Assembly: GCA_964567685.1 (NCBI GenBank)
Contig: CAZMNO010000043.1
Coordinates: 1 to 29,486, forward strand
Reading direction: 5' to 3'
From: UBA5972 sp964567685
GTDB taxonomy: Bacteria; Pseudomonadota; Alphaproteobacteria; Rhodobacterales; Rhodobacteraceae
Length of the DNA stretch: 29,486 nt
Shown here: positions 7,950 through 16,734 of the stretch, piece after piece
How positions within the stretch are numbered: the stretch's first letter is position 1
How the letters are laid out: each line of letters starts with the position of its first letter
Notes under the pieces: model-generated
What the model was told of the DNA's origin: nothing
Seen by the model: only the letters and a program-made list of their open reading frames with translations
Database searches by the model: none
Translations under genes and position numbers: made by a program

Positions 7950-9595
7950 TCGATCCCATCACCCTTTCGGTTATCCAGGCCGGGTTGCAGCAGGTTTGCG
8001 ACGAGATGGATCTCAGCTTTTCCCGCGCCGCCTTTTCACCGGTGATCGCGGAGGCCGATGACCGGTCTGACGGGATATATTCCGCCGCAGACGGCTCCCT
8101 GATTGCACAGGGGGCAGGCGGGTTGCCGGTTTTCGTCGGCACGATGCAATATTCCACCCGCACGCTCATCGAAATGATTGCTGATGGAAGTGTTGCGCCG
8201 CCCAAGCCGGATGACATCTACATCGTCAACGACCCTTATCTTGGCGGCACCCATCTGATGGATGTGCGCTTTGCCCGACCGTATTACCGGGATGGCAAGA
8301 TTTTCTGCTGGCTCAGCAATACCGGACACTGGCCCGATACCGGGGGCGCGGTGCCCGGCGGGTTTTCCGCCTCGGCCACAGCTTCAGAGCAGGAAGGCCT
8401 GCGCCTGCCACCGGTGCGCCTGTTCAAAGAGGGTAAGCTGGATCAGGAGATTTATTCGATCATCTGCTCAAATATCCGCGTTGCCGATCAGCGCATCGGG
8501 GACGTCAAGGCACAGGCTGCTGCGCTGAAAGTGGGCGAGGCGCGACTGAACGAGCTGCTTGACCGCTATGGCGATGACACTGTGCGGCAGGCCATTGGCG
8601 AGTTGCGCCAGCGTGCTGCTGAACAGATGCGGGCGCGTATCGCCGATATTCCAGACGGCAGCTATCACGGGCGTGCCTTTGTCGACAGCGACGGGGTGGT
8701 CAATGAGCCCTTGGTGATTGATCTGACCATAACCAAAGCGGATGACGCGCTGAGCTTTGATTTCAGCAAATCAAGCCCGCCCTGCCTTGGACCGATGAAC
8801 TCGGTTCTGGCAACCACCCTGTCATCGGTCTATCTGGCGATGCGGCATATCTTTCCCGAAGTGCCGATCTCTGCCGGGGCCTTTGAGCCGCTGCATATCA
8901 TCCGCCCCGAGGGCACGTTCCTTGACGCGCATTACCCGCGCCCGGTGTCCGGCTGTGCCGCCGAAGTCAGCCAGCGCATCGCCGAAGCGGTCTTTGCCGC
9001 CCTTGTCGGCCCGTTGCCGGATCGGGTGACTGCGGCACCGGCGGGCACGAGCGGCAACTTTGCCCTTGGTGGGTATGACCCTGAAAAGGATCGCAATTTC
9101 GTCATGTACCAGATCTCCGGTGGCGGTTATGGCGGCAGTGCGCATCACGACGGACTGGCCAATGGCTGTTCGACCATCGGCATTTCCAAGGCCCCGCCGG
9201 TCGAGATCATGGAACAGGCCTTTCCGGTGCTTTACCACCGCTATGCCCTGCGCGAAGGATCAGGCGGGGCAGGGGCGCATCGTGGCGGATTTGGGCTTGA
9301 TTACGAGGTTGAACTGTTGCGCGGTCACGCCAAAGCGAGCTTTGTCATGGATCATGGGCGCTTTGGCCCGCAAGGGGTTCTCGGCGGTGAGGATGGCGCG
9401 GTCAACAAGGTTGAGGTCTGGCAGGGGGGCGAAAAGCATGTGCCCGAGCATCTTTCAAAGGAACAGGATATCGCCATGGAACCCGGTGACCGGGTGCGGG
9501 TGCGAACCCCGGGCGGCGGCGGTTACGGCGACCCGGCAATGCGCGATCCTGACCTTATGGAAAAGGACATCAGGCTGGGCCGTATGAAGCCTTAG
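7946..9595 (+). CDS. hyuB: Hydantoinase/oxoprolinase family subunit B
   Basis: The 549-residue product fits the hydantoinase B/oxoprolinase family. Conserved blocks include FSRAAFSPVIAEADDRS, DIYIVNDPYLGGTHLMDV, CWLSNTGHWPDTGG, a GNFALGGYD block, and the glycine-rich GSGGAGAHRGGFGL and RVRTPGGGGYGDP near the end. HyuB is the partner in which the carboxylate-forming ring opening is completed. The gene starts within the hyuA stop (ATGA), so the two are made together. The GGTHLMD motif contributes likely metal ligands in relatives. A stem-loop with GGAGTATTT follows 14 bases after the stop. Confidence 0.93.
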   Translation: MIDPITLSVIQAGLQQVCDEMDLSFSRAAFSPVIAEADDRSDGIYSAADGSLIAQGAGGLPVFVGTMQYSTRTLIEMIADGSVAPPKPDDIYIVNDPYLGGTHLMDVRFARPYYRDGKIFCWLSNTGHWPDTGGAVPGGFSASATASEQEGLRLPPVRLFKEGKLDQEIYSIICSNIRVADQRIGDVKAQAAALKVGEARLNELLDRYGDDTVRQAIGELRQRAAEQMRARIADIPDGSYHGRAFVDSDGVVNEPLVIDLTITKADDALSFDFSKSSPPCLGPMNSVLATTLSSVYLAMRHIFPEVPISAGAFEPLHIIRPEGTFLDAHYPRPVSGCAAEVSQRIAEAVFAALVGPLPDRVTAAPAGTSGNFALGGYDPEKDRNFVMYQISGGGYGGSAHHDGLANGCSTIGISKAPPVEIMEQAFPVLYHRYALREGSGGAGAHRGGFGLDYEVELLRGHAKASFVMDHGRFGPQGVLGGEDGAVNKVEVWQGGEKHVPEHLSKEQDIAMEPGDRVRVRTPGGGGYGDPAMRDPDLMEKDIRLGRMKP

Positions 9596-9608
9596 TTGGT
9601 TCAATGCG

Positions 9609-9627
9609 CTCCGCGCGGGGAGTATTT
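9609..9627 (+). terminator. Stem-loop plus GGAGTATTT after hyuB
   Basis: CTCCGCGCGGGGAGTATTT can form a short CTCC/GGAG stem followed by TATTT. The same arrangement occurs on the minus strand after trxB (18191-18210). Both lie just past a stop codon, so a role in ending or trimming transcripts is plausible. Confidence 0.5.
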
Positions 9628-9710
9628 ATGTAACAATGAAAGGCGGGGAGGCTCTGGCCAAGGGGTAGGGGCTTGATTAGGGTTGGGTAGTGGTCTTTCG
9701 GGGGATTAAT

Positions 9711-11147
9711 ATGAACGCAGTTGTGGAAAAGCTGAAGGAAATCGTCGGCGAGGCCCATTGTCTGACCGGTGACACCGCGCGCGAAAAATACGATCACGAT
9801 ATAACCCGGGAGTATCTGGGCCGCTCACTCGCGGTCGTGCGTCCGGCCAATGCTGGCGAAGTTTCCGAGGTTTTGCGGCTGGCTGACGAATCCGGCACAC
9901 CCGTTGTACCGCTTTCCGGCAATACCGGGCTGGCAGGCGGGGGCTATGCCGGTAACGCTGAGGACACGCTGATCCTGTCACTGGACCGGATGAATGCCAT
10001 TCGCGAAATCAACCCGGTCAGCCGCATTGCAAAGGTCGAGGCCGGGGTGATTCTGGCTGACCTTCACGCAGCCGCGGACAAGCATGATCTGGTGTTTCCG
10101 CTGCTTTTCGGTGCCCGCGGTTCCTGCATGATCGGGGGCAATCTTTCGACCAATGCCGGGGGCTCGAATGTGGTGCGCTATGGCAATACGCGCGCGCTGT
10201 GCCTGGGGCTTGAGGTAGTGCTGCCGGGTGGGCGCATCGTCAACCTGATGTCCGAGCTCCACAAGGACAACACAGGCTATGATCTGAAGGATTTGTTTAT
10301 CGGAGCGGAGGGAACCCTTGGGGTGATCACCGCCGCTGTGGTCAAGCTTTTTGCCAAACCAAAGGCCTATGCCACGGCGATGGTGTCGGTTCGTCGGCTG
10401 GACGACGCGCTAAGCCTGCTGCACCGGGTGCAGGCCGCCACCGGTGGCGGGGTGGAAGCCTTTGAATATATGCCCAAAAACTATTTCAGGCATTTGAAAC
10501 TGATTGATCCCGAGGCCCCGATGCCATTTCAGGAACCAGCGGAAATCGGTGTCATGATCGAAGTTGCGGCAGTCGCAGACCGTGATGCAGAACTGCAGGA
10601 GGATGGCTCGACCCCGGTTCAGAATACACTGACGGAAACTCTGGCCGATCTGATGGAAAGTGGCGAATTGCTCGATGCGACCATCGCCACCAACGAAGCG
10701 CAGCGCGCGGAAATGTGGCGCCAGCGTGAGATGGCGTTTGAGGTGGCCAACCATCTGGGCGTGCCGATTACCACTGACATCGCCGTTCCGCTGGACCGGG
10801 TCGCCGATTTCCTGCGTATGGCAAATGCGCGTTTGCAGGAAATCGCGCCGAAATCCGAGCTGATTGAAATCGCCCATCTTGGCGACGGCAATCTGCACTA
10901 CAGCGCCTGGATCGACCCCGAAACCCGGGAACCAGCGTCAAAAGAGGTGCAGACCGCATTTTACACAATGGTTGAGGACGTGGTGGAAGAGCTGGGCGGC
11001 AGTTTCTCAGCCGAGCATGGCATTGGCATTTCCAAGCTCGGTACGATGGCGCGCAGAAAGGACAAGGCGGCCCTTGAAGTGATGCACAGCATCAAAGCAG
11101 CACTTGATCCGAACGGGATCATGAACCCGGGAAAACTTCTGCCCTAG
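9711..11147 (+). CDS. FAD-linked oxidase (GlcD / D-2-hydroxyacid dehydrogenase type)
   Basis: The 478-residue protein combines an N-terminal PCMH-type FAD domain (PLSGNTGLAGGGY, then IGGNLSTNAGGSN and GAEGTLGVIT) with the C-terminal substrate domain of the GlcD/D-2-hydroxyglutarate/D-lactate dehydrogenase family. The HLGDGNLHYSAW block and SAEHGIG supply the histidines and glutamate that bind a divalent metal in D-2-hydroxyglutarate dehydrogenase. It probably oxidises a D-2-hydroxyacid to the 2-oxoacid and reduces a membrane or soluble electron carrier. The ATG at 9711 has GGGGG upstream. A GTG seven codons earlier is in frame but has no ribosome site. Its TAG stop shares the CTAG at 11144-11147 with the convergent MarR gene. 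Confidence 0.9.
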   Translation: MNAVVEKLKEIVGEAHCLTGDTAREKYDHDITREYLGRSLAVVRPANAGEVSEVLRLADESGTPVVPLSGNTGLAGGGYAGNAEDTLILSLDRMNAIREINPVSRIAKVEAGVILADLHAAADKHDLVFPLLFGARGSCMIGGNLSTNAGGSNVVRYGNTRALCLGLEVVLPGGRIVNLMSELHKDNTGYDLKDLFIGAEGTLGVITAAVVKLFAKPKAYATAMVSVRRLDDALSLLHRVQAATGGGVEAFEYMPKNYFRHLKLIDPEAPMPFQEPAEIGVMIEVAAVADRDAELQEDGSTPVQNTLTETLADLMESGELLDATIATNEAQRAEMWRQREMAFEVANHLGVPITTDIAVPLDRVADFLRMANARLQEIAPKSELIEIAHLGDGNLHYSAWIDPETREPASKEVQTAFYTMVEDVVEELGGSFSAEHGIGISKLGTMARRKDKAALEVMHSIKAALDPNGIMNPGKLLP

Positions 11148-11584
11148 TCCTTCGCCAGTTTCTTCAGCAAAGCAAGCAGGCGCTCTTTTTCGCGCCTGTC
11201 AAGCGGGGCCAGCGTTTTATCGGTTATCTTGGCAGCGCGCGTCTCAAGCTCGCCGATTAGCGCGCGGCCTTCTTCGCTCAGCTCAATTGTCATGCGGCGG
11301 CGATCTTTCGTGTCACGCCGGGAAACAACCAGATTTCGCGCCTGAAGCCGGTCGACAACACCCTTGATCGTGGCCGCATCCATCGCCGTCAACCGCCCCA
11401 GAGCGTTTTGCGAAATCGCACCGGATTCACGCAGTTTTGCCAGTGCTGCGAACTGCATCGGCGTAAATTCCGGCAACATCTGCGCGAAAATCGACAGGTG
11501 CCGCTGGCTGGCACGGCGCAGAATAAAGCCGATCTGCTCGTCCATCTGGTAACCGGTAGGGCGGGTATCTGTGTTTTGATCCAT
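11144..11584 (-). CDS. MarR-family transcriptional regulator
   Basis: The product (146 residues from the ATG at 11584) has the MarR winged-helix arrangement. It has an N-terminal dimer helix (QIGFILRRASQRH), a helix-turn-helix around LTAMDAATIKGVVDRLQARNLV, and the wing with the conserved DxRRR-type segment DTKDRRRMTIELSEEG. MarR proteins act as homodimers on palindromes and usually respond to small aromatic or phenolic ligands. The gene is divergent from the molybdenum hydroxylase operon, with a 98-base spacer that holds a GTATAC palindrome. That layout suggests it controls that operon and perhaps hyuAB. The ribosome site is weak, and an internal ATG (MDEQIGFI) is a possible alternative start. 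Confidence 0.9.
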   Translation of the reverse strand: MDQNTDTRPTGYQMDEQIGFILRRASQRHLSIFAQMLPEFTPMQFAALAKLRESGAISQNALGRLTAMDAATIKGVVDRLQARNLVVSRRDTKDRRRMTIELSEEGRALIGELETRAAKITDKTLAPLDRREKERLLALLKKLAKD

Positions 11585-11610
11585 TGAGGTACAAGGTGGC
11601 GCAAAAGCAA

Positions 11611-11655
11611 TTGACAGTAAAGCAACTAAGTCGCAAAATCCGTTAGTATACCAAC
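11611..11655 (+). promoter_or_regulatory. Candidate promoter and operator of the molybdenum hydroxylase operon
   Basis: TTGACA (11611-11616) with CAAAAT 17 bases on (11634-11639) forms a plausible forward promoter. Just downstream, GTTAGTATACCAAC (11642-11655) is a 14-bp palindrome with one mismatched pair, ending 27 bases before the first ATG at 11683. Its core matches the perfect palindrome before hyuA (TTnGTATACnAA). The site lies in the MarR divergent spacer, so MarR binding is the simplest guess. Confidence 0.6.
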
Positions 11656-11682
11656 AATTTTTCAAAGCGTGACGCAAACCCG

Positions 11683-12534
11683 ATGTCTTATAGCCGCCCA
11701 ACCGATCTCACGACCGCTCTGGAGCTTTTGGCTCAGGGGCGCGCGACGGTGCTGGCAGGAGGCACCGATATCTACCCGGCCACGCCTGCGCGTGATCTGA
11801 CCGGGGAAATCCTTGATATCACATCGATTTCTGGCTTGAGCGGGATCGCGGAAACCAGTGACGGCTGGCGGATCGGGGCGCTTACACGCTGGTCGGAAAT
11901 CGCGCACGCCACGCTGCCTCCGGCCTTTGACGCTTTGAAACAGGCGGCGATTGAGGTTGGGTCGGTGCAGATCCAGAACAGTGGCACAATCGGCGGCAAC
12001 CTCTGCAATGCATCCCCTGCGGCAGATGGGGTTCCGGCTTTGATGATTCTCGATGCGTCGGTCGAACTGGCTGCGGCCGGGCAATCCCGCCGTCTGGCGC
12101 TTGCGGATTTTATCCTCGGGCCGCGCCAGACTGCCCTTGGCCCGGATGAGATCGTGACTGCGGTACATGTTCCGAAAAAGAGCGCGAAGGGGCAGGCACA
12201 GTTCAGGAAACTTGGCACGCGGCGGTATCTGGTGATCTCAATCGCAATGGTCGCCGTCAGGCTGGAACTCGCGGGCGGTCAGATCACGAAAGCCGCAATT
12301 GCCGTCGGTGCGTGCAGCCCGGTTGCCCGCCGCCTTGCCGGGGCCGAGCGTGCATTGATCGGTGCCTCCCCATTGATCGAGACCGACTGGCTAAAGGCGC
12401 TTCAGGCATCCATCGCCAGCGACCTCAGCCCGATTGACGATTTGCGTGCCGATGCCGCCTATCGCAGCCACGCGGTTGCCGAAATGGTCAATGCGGCGAT
12501 TGGGGATTTGTTGAAGATCGGAGCGGCACCATGA
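11683..12534 (+). CDS. Molybdenum hydroxylase FAD-binding subunit (CoxM/XdhB-like)
   Basis: The 283-residue protein is the medium, FAD-binding subunit of the xanthine dehydrogenase/CO dehydrogenase family. FAD-contact motifs are ATVLAGGTDIYP (residues about 22-33) and the QNSGTIGGNLCNASPAAD block, followed by the C-terminal CO dehydrogenase flavoprotein domain with FRKLGTRRYLVISIAMVAV. It would take electrons from the 2Fe-2S clusters of its partner and pass them to an acceptor. It overlaps the next gene, the fused FeS-Mo subunit, by four bases (ATGA). No cluster-binding cysteines are present, as expected for this subunit. Confidence 0.93.
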   Translation: MSYSRPTDLTTALELLAQGRATVLAGGTDIYPATPARDLTGEILDITSISGLSGIAETSDGWRIGALTRWSEIAHATLPPAFDALKQAAIEVGSVQIQNSGTIGGNLCNASPAADGVPALMILDASVELAAAGQSRRLALADFILGPRQTALGPDEIVTAVHVPKKSAKGQAQFRKLGTRRYLVISIAMVAVRLELAGGQITKAAIAVGACSPVARRLAGAERALIGASPLIETDWLKALQASIASDLSPIDDLRADAAYRSHAVAEMVNAAIGDLLKIGAAP

Positions 12535-15269
12535 CCGGCGCGGGGGGGATCAGTTTCAGGGTAAACGGCAGATCTTCAGCAATTTCCAGCCCGCCGGGCC
12601 GCCGTCTCAGTGAGGTTTTGCGCGAGGAGCTGGGCCTGAAAGGCACCAAATCCGGCTGTGATGCGGGCGATTGCGGCGCCTGCACGGTTCTTGTCAACGG
12701 CAAGCCGGTCTGTGCCTGCCTGACCCCGGCAGCACAGGCAGATGGCAGCGAAATAACCACGGTCGAGGGTTTGCCGGACAGCGGGTTTGGAAAACTCCAG
12801 CAGGCTTTTCTGCGCTATGGTGCGGCGCAATGCGGGATATGCACGCCTGGCATGCTGATGGCCGCCGCCTCATTGTTGCAGAAAAACCCGCACCCGACGG
12901 CCCCGGAAGCAGAGCAGGCGCTAGGTGGCGTGCTGTGCCGTTGCACCGGTTATACCAAGATCATCAAGGCGGTGTGCCATGCCAATGACCCTTTGCCCAT
13001 GGCGGCAGATGCCCCCGCCGGTCAGGCCGTGGGGCAGGGGGTGGACCGGGTGGATGGAACGGCCAAGGTTGCGGGGTCCGAAAGCTACGGGGCAGACGAA
13101 AACCCGCCCGGAACGCTTTTGGTGCGGGCCATCCGCTCGCCGCATTTCAGCGCTGGTTTCAGCTTTGGCGATCTTAACGACTGGCAGGCGCGGCATCCCG
13201 GCATCGTGGCAATCCTGACAGCCAGCCATATTGAGGGCATCAATCGCTTTGGCACCATTCCGGCCTTTGCCGACCAGCCGGCACTGGCGGATAGCCACGT
13301 TCGTATGCGTGGTGAAGCGGTCGCACTGGTGGTTGGTGAGGCCGACGTGATGCAGGCTCTCGCACTCGATGATTTCCCGGTCATCTGGGGTTCTCAGCCG
13401 TCTACGGTCGACACGGACAACGCGCAATCTGACGAAGGTCCGCTTGTCCATGAAAACCGCCAGGGCAACCTTCTGACAACCGGCGTGGTGCGAACCGGAG
13501 ATACCGAGGCGGCGCTGAAAACTGCCGCATTCAACGCCGAGGTTTCCTTTGAAACCGCCTATGTCGAACACGCCTATATTGAACCCGAAGCAGGGTTCGC
13601 CTGGCTTGACGGCGACACGCTGGTCATCCGCGCCTCAACCCAGGCCCCGGTGATGGATCAGGAAGATACCGCCAAAGTGCTGGGGCTGGCCAAAGACAAG
13701 GTCAGGATCATCCCTTCGGCTACCGGTGGCGGGTTCGGTTCCAAGCTTGATGTCTCCCTGCAACCGCTGATCGGGTTGGCGGCGCTGAAAACCGGCAGGC
13801 CCTGCCGCATGGTCTATTCGCGCGCAGAATCGATGATCACCACCACCAAGCGCCACCCGTCCAAAGCCGTTGCCCGGGCCGGTTGCGATGAGAATGGCAT
13901 CATCTCGGCCCTGCATTATCGCGGCGATTACAACACAGGCGCCTATGCAAGCTGGGGTCCAACAGTAGCGGGCCGGGTTCCGGTTCACGCCTCGGGGCCT
14001 TACCGCACACCGAACTATGATGCCGAAGCATGCGCCATCCACACGAACGGCCCGATTTCAGGCGCGTTTCGGGGGTTTGGTGTACCGCAGGCAGCACTTG
14101 CACAGGAAACGCTCTATGAAGATCTGGCGCTTGCCACCGGCATCGACCGGTTGGAGTTTCGGCGCAAAAACGCGCTTCAGGATGGTGACAAGGCGACCTT
14201 CGGTCAGGTTCTGCGCTCAACCGGTATTGGCGAATGCCTTGATGCGCTGAAACCGCACTGGCAGCGGGCGCTGGGCAATTGCACCGCTTTCAATGAAAAA
14301 AATCAATATGTTAAGAGAGGCGTCGGCGTTGCCTCCTGCTGGTATGGCTGTGGCAATACCGGCCTGCCCAACCCCTCGACCATCCGCGCCGGGATTACGC
14401 CCGAAGGCAGGTTGATACTGCATCAGGGGGCCACCGATATCGGGCAGGGCGCCAACACGGTGATCGCCCAGATTTTTGCCGATGCTGCGGGCATTGCGCT
14501 TTCGCAAATTAATCTGATCGGCCCGGATACCTCGTTGACACCGGATTGCGGCAAAACCTCTGCATCGCGCCAGACCTTCGTCACCGGGCGCGCCGCCGAA
14601 GCGGCCGGGCAAGCCCTGCGCGCCAGGCTGCTGGCACAATCCAATGCAGGCGAAGATGCTGAGATATCAATTGCAGACGGCGCAGTCCATTTCTGCAATG
14701 CCGGTCAGGAAGAGCAACTCGATCTCGCTTCCTTCACTCCCGATGCCAACGGCTATGCCATTGCGGTCGAGGAAACCTATGACCCGCCGACCATCCCGCT
14801 TGATGAGAATGGGCAGGGCAGCCCTTATGCCGTCTACGGCTATGGCGCCCATCTCGCCGAGGTTGAGGTCGATCTGAAGCTTGGCAAGGTCAGGGTCCGC
14901 ACCCTTGTCGCCGCCCATGATCTGGGGCGTGTGATCAACCCCACCCTGTCCGAGGGGCAGGTCGAGGGTGGTGTCGCGCAAGGGATCGGCATGGCCTTGA
15001 TGGAGGAATATATCCCCGGCCGCACCGACAATCTGCACGACTACCTGATCCCGACTACTGGTGACATGCCGCAAATCCACTCGATCTTCATCGAAAAACC
15101 CGACCCCGAAGGTCCCTTTGGTGCCCGCGGGCTGGGCGAGCATGTGCTGATCCCGACAGCACCGGCGATCCTCAATGCCATCCGCCATGCCACGGGCGCG
15201 CGGATCACCCGCCTGCCAGCCCTGCCATATCGGGTGCTCAATGCAATAAAGGAGGCTCAGAATGGCTGA
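12531..15269 (+). CDS. Molybdenum hydroxylase, fused 2Fe-2S and molybdopterin subunit
   Basis: This 912-residue protein fuses the small and large subunits. Residues 1-75 hold the plant-type [2Fe-2S] domain (Cys43, Cys48, Cys51, Cys63). Residues about 85-155 hold the second [2Fe-2S] domain (Cys101, Cys104, Cys136, Cys138) with Gln100 placed to contact the pterin. The aldehyde oxidase hammerhead domain begins near VDRVDGTAKVAG and is followed by the large molybdopterin domain with SGAFRGFGVPQ and DIGQGANTVIAQ. Glu870 in GARGLGEHVLIPT is the catalytic base. Length and order resemble the FAD-free aldehyde oxidoreductase of Desulfovibrio, but here an FAD subunit gene precedes it. The enzyme adds water-derived oxygen to a carbon next to nitrogen or to an aldehyde. 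The substrate is unknown. Confidence 0.93.
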   Translation: MTGAGGISFRVNGRSSAISSPPGRRLSEVLREELGLKGTKSGCDAGDCGACTVLVNGKPVCACLTPAAQADGSEITTVEGLPDSGFGKLQQAFLRYGAAQCGICTPGMLMAAASLLQKNPHPTAPEAEQALGGVLCRCTGYTKIIKAVCHANDPLPMAADAPAGQAVGQGVDRVDGTAKVAGSESYGADENPPGTLLVRAIRSPHFSAGFSFGDLNDWQARHPGIVAILTASHIEGINRFGTIPAFADQPALADSHVRMRGEAVALVVGEADVMQALALDDFPVIWGSQPSTVDTDNAQSDEGPLVHENRQGNLLTTGVVRTGDTEAALKTAAFNAEVSFETAYVEHAYIEPEAGFAWLDGDTLVIRASTQAPVMDQEDTAKVLGLAKDKVRIIPSATGGGFGSKLDVSLQPLIGLAALKTGRPCRMVYSRAESMITTTKRHPSKAVARAGCDENGIISALHYRGDYNTGAYASWGPTVAGRVPVHASGPYRTPNYDAEACAIHTNGPISGAFRGFGVPQAALAQETLYEDLALATGIDRLEFRRKNALQDGDKATFGQVLRSTGIGECLDALKPHWQRALGNCTAFNEKNQYVKRGVGVASCWYGCGNTGLPNPSTIRAGITPEGRLILHQGATDIGQGANTVIAQIFADAAGIALSQINLIGPDTSLTPDCGKTSASRQTFVTGRAAEAAGQALRARLLAQSNAGEDAEISIADGAVHFCNAGQEEQLDLASFTPDANGYAIAVEETYDPPTIPLDENGQGSPYAVYGYGAHLAEVEVDLKLGKVRVRTLVAAHDLGRVINPTLSEGQVEGGVAQGIGMALMEEYIPGRTDNLHDYLIPTTGDMPQIHSIFIEKPDPEGPFGARGLGEHVLIPTAPAILNAIRHATGARITRLPALPYRVLNAIKEAQNG

Positions 15270-16734
15270 TAAACGCCTGAACCGGCCCGAGAAAATCCGC
15301 TGCGATGCCTGCCCGGTCATGTGCTATATCGCCGATGGCATGGCCGGGGCCTGTGACCGTTATGCCAATTACGGCGGGCAGATCATCCGCACTGATCCGC
15401 TCACCTTGCTCGATGCACGCATCGCTGCCGGGGACGAGGTTAAACCCTTCCTCAGCCGCGAATGGGATGGCGGGCTGGTGGATAGTTCCCAAACTTTCGT
15501 CACCGCCATCGGTGCAGGCACGACCTATCCCGATTACAAACCGGCCCCTTTCATCGTTTCCCAGGAAATCGAAGGGGTCGATATGGTTACCGTGGTGACC
15601 GAAGCGATCTTTTCCTATTGCGGCACCAAGATCAAAATCGACACCGACCGGCATCTTGGACCCGAAACAGCCGTGGTGCGTGCCGAGGGCGAGGCGATTG
15701 GCCATGTCACCACCGGCGAATACGGCTCGCAAATGCTGTCACTTGGCGGGGTCGATCATCTGACCGGAGGTTCCAAACCCGAAGGCCGGGTCACCTGCGA
15801 TGCTTTGTTGAAACTCTGCAACCGCGAGGCGGTCGAGCTGAGCGTCGATGGCGGGTCCACGGTTATCGTCGAAGCCGGTCAGCCCCCCATTGTCGATGGT
15901 CAGCGCGAGGCACGGATGCGGGTTGGTTGTGGGTCCGCCACCATCGGCATGTTCGCCTCGCAATGGCACGGGCTGGTTGACGAGGTAGTGGTGGTTGACG
16001 ACCATATCACCGGCGTTGTCAGTGAACATCAGGCCGGCAAGGTGCTGGGCTGGGAAGGCACCGGCATCAAGATCCTTGGTCGCCGCTCGACCCCGGGGCG
16101 CTATTTTCAGGTGGCGGAACCGGGGCTGGGCTGGGGCGGTACTTCAATCGAGGATCCGCTGCGCATTCTCGGTCCCTGGAACGAAAAGAAAGGTGCAAGA
16201 CCCGGTTTGCGCCTGATGATGGTGTCCACAACCGGCGAGCAATTTGCCTATTACGAACTTGATGGTGATCTGCAACCGGTGAAAAAACCGCTGCCGGATA
16301 ATCTTGTGAAATCCGTCAACCTGATCGAGGAAAACTGCGAACCGGCGCTTTCAACCGTGCTTTTCATGGGTGGCGCCGGTGGTTCCCTGCGCTCGGGCGT
16401 GACGGAAAATCCGGTGCAACTGACCCGTTCGGTCAAATCAAAGGACACGCGCGTCACCTGCGGCGGTGCCCCGGTCTATGTCTGGCCCGGTGGTGGCATC
16501 ACTTTGATGGTTGATGTGATGGCAATGCCGGAAAAATCCTTTGGCTATGTGCCGACACCTGCACTGGTCGCCCCTTTGGAGTTTACCATGCCAAAGGCCG
16601 AGTACACCCGTCTTGGCGGGCATGTGGGAAACCTCAGATCGGTTGCAGATATTCTGGCCAGCGGCGGTGAATACGGCAAAGGCAATCGCGGCATTTCCGC
16701 CAACCCCGGCGATCTGCCATGGGAGCGGGACTAG
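15262..16734 (+). CDS. 6-hydroxynicotinate reductase-like Fe-S protein
   Basis: The 490-residue protein starts at an ATG with a strong AAGGAGG and overlaps the hydroxylase gene by eight bases. Near its N-terminus is IRCDACPVMCY with Cys14, Cys17, Cys21 and a further Cys31, a pattern suited to a [4Fe-4S] cluster. The rest is rich in glycine blocks and has scattered cysteines (YCGTK, RVTCDALLKLC, VGCGSATIG). I recognise it as resembling the 6-hydroxynicotinate reductase of anaerobic nicotinate fermenters, a flavin and Fe-S enzyme that reduces the hydroxylated pyridine ring. That call is from memory of the family and not from a search. Its place right after a molybdenum hydroxylase fits a hydroxylation-then-reduction sequence. 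Confidence 0.7.
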   Translation: MADKRLNRPEKIRCDACPVMCYIADGMAGACDRYANYGGQIIRTDPLTLLDARIAAGDEVKPFLSREWDGGLVDSSQTFVTAIGAGTTYPDYKPAPFIVSQEIEGVDMVTVVTEAIFSYCGTKIKIDTDRHLGPETAVVRAEGEAIGHVTTGEYGSQMLSLGGVDHLTGGSKPEGRVTCDALLKLCNREAVELSVDGGSTVIVEAGQPPIVDGQREARMRVGCGSATIGMFASQWHGLVDEVVVVDDHITGVVSEHQAGKVLGWEGTGIKILGRRSTPGRYFQVAEPGLGWGGTSIEDPLRILGPWNEKKGARPGLRLMMVSTTGEQFAYYELDGDLQPVKKPLPDNLVKSVNLIEENCEPALSTVLFMGGAGGSLRSGVTENPVQLTRSVKSKDTRVTCGGAPVYVWPGGGITLMVDVMAMPEKSFGYVPTPALVAPLEFTMPKAEYTRLGGHVGNLRSVADILASGGEYGKGNRGISANPGDLPWERD

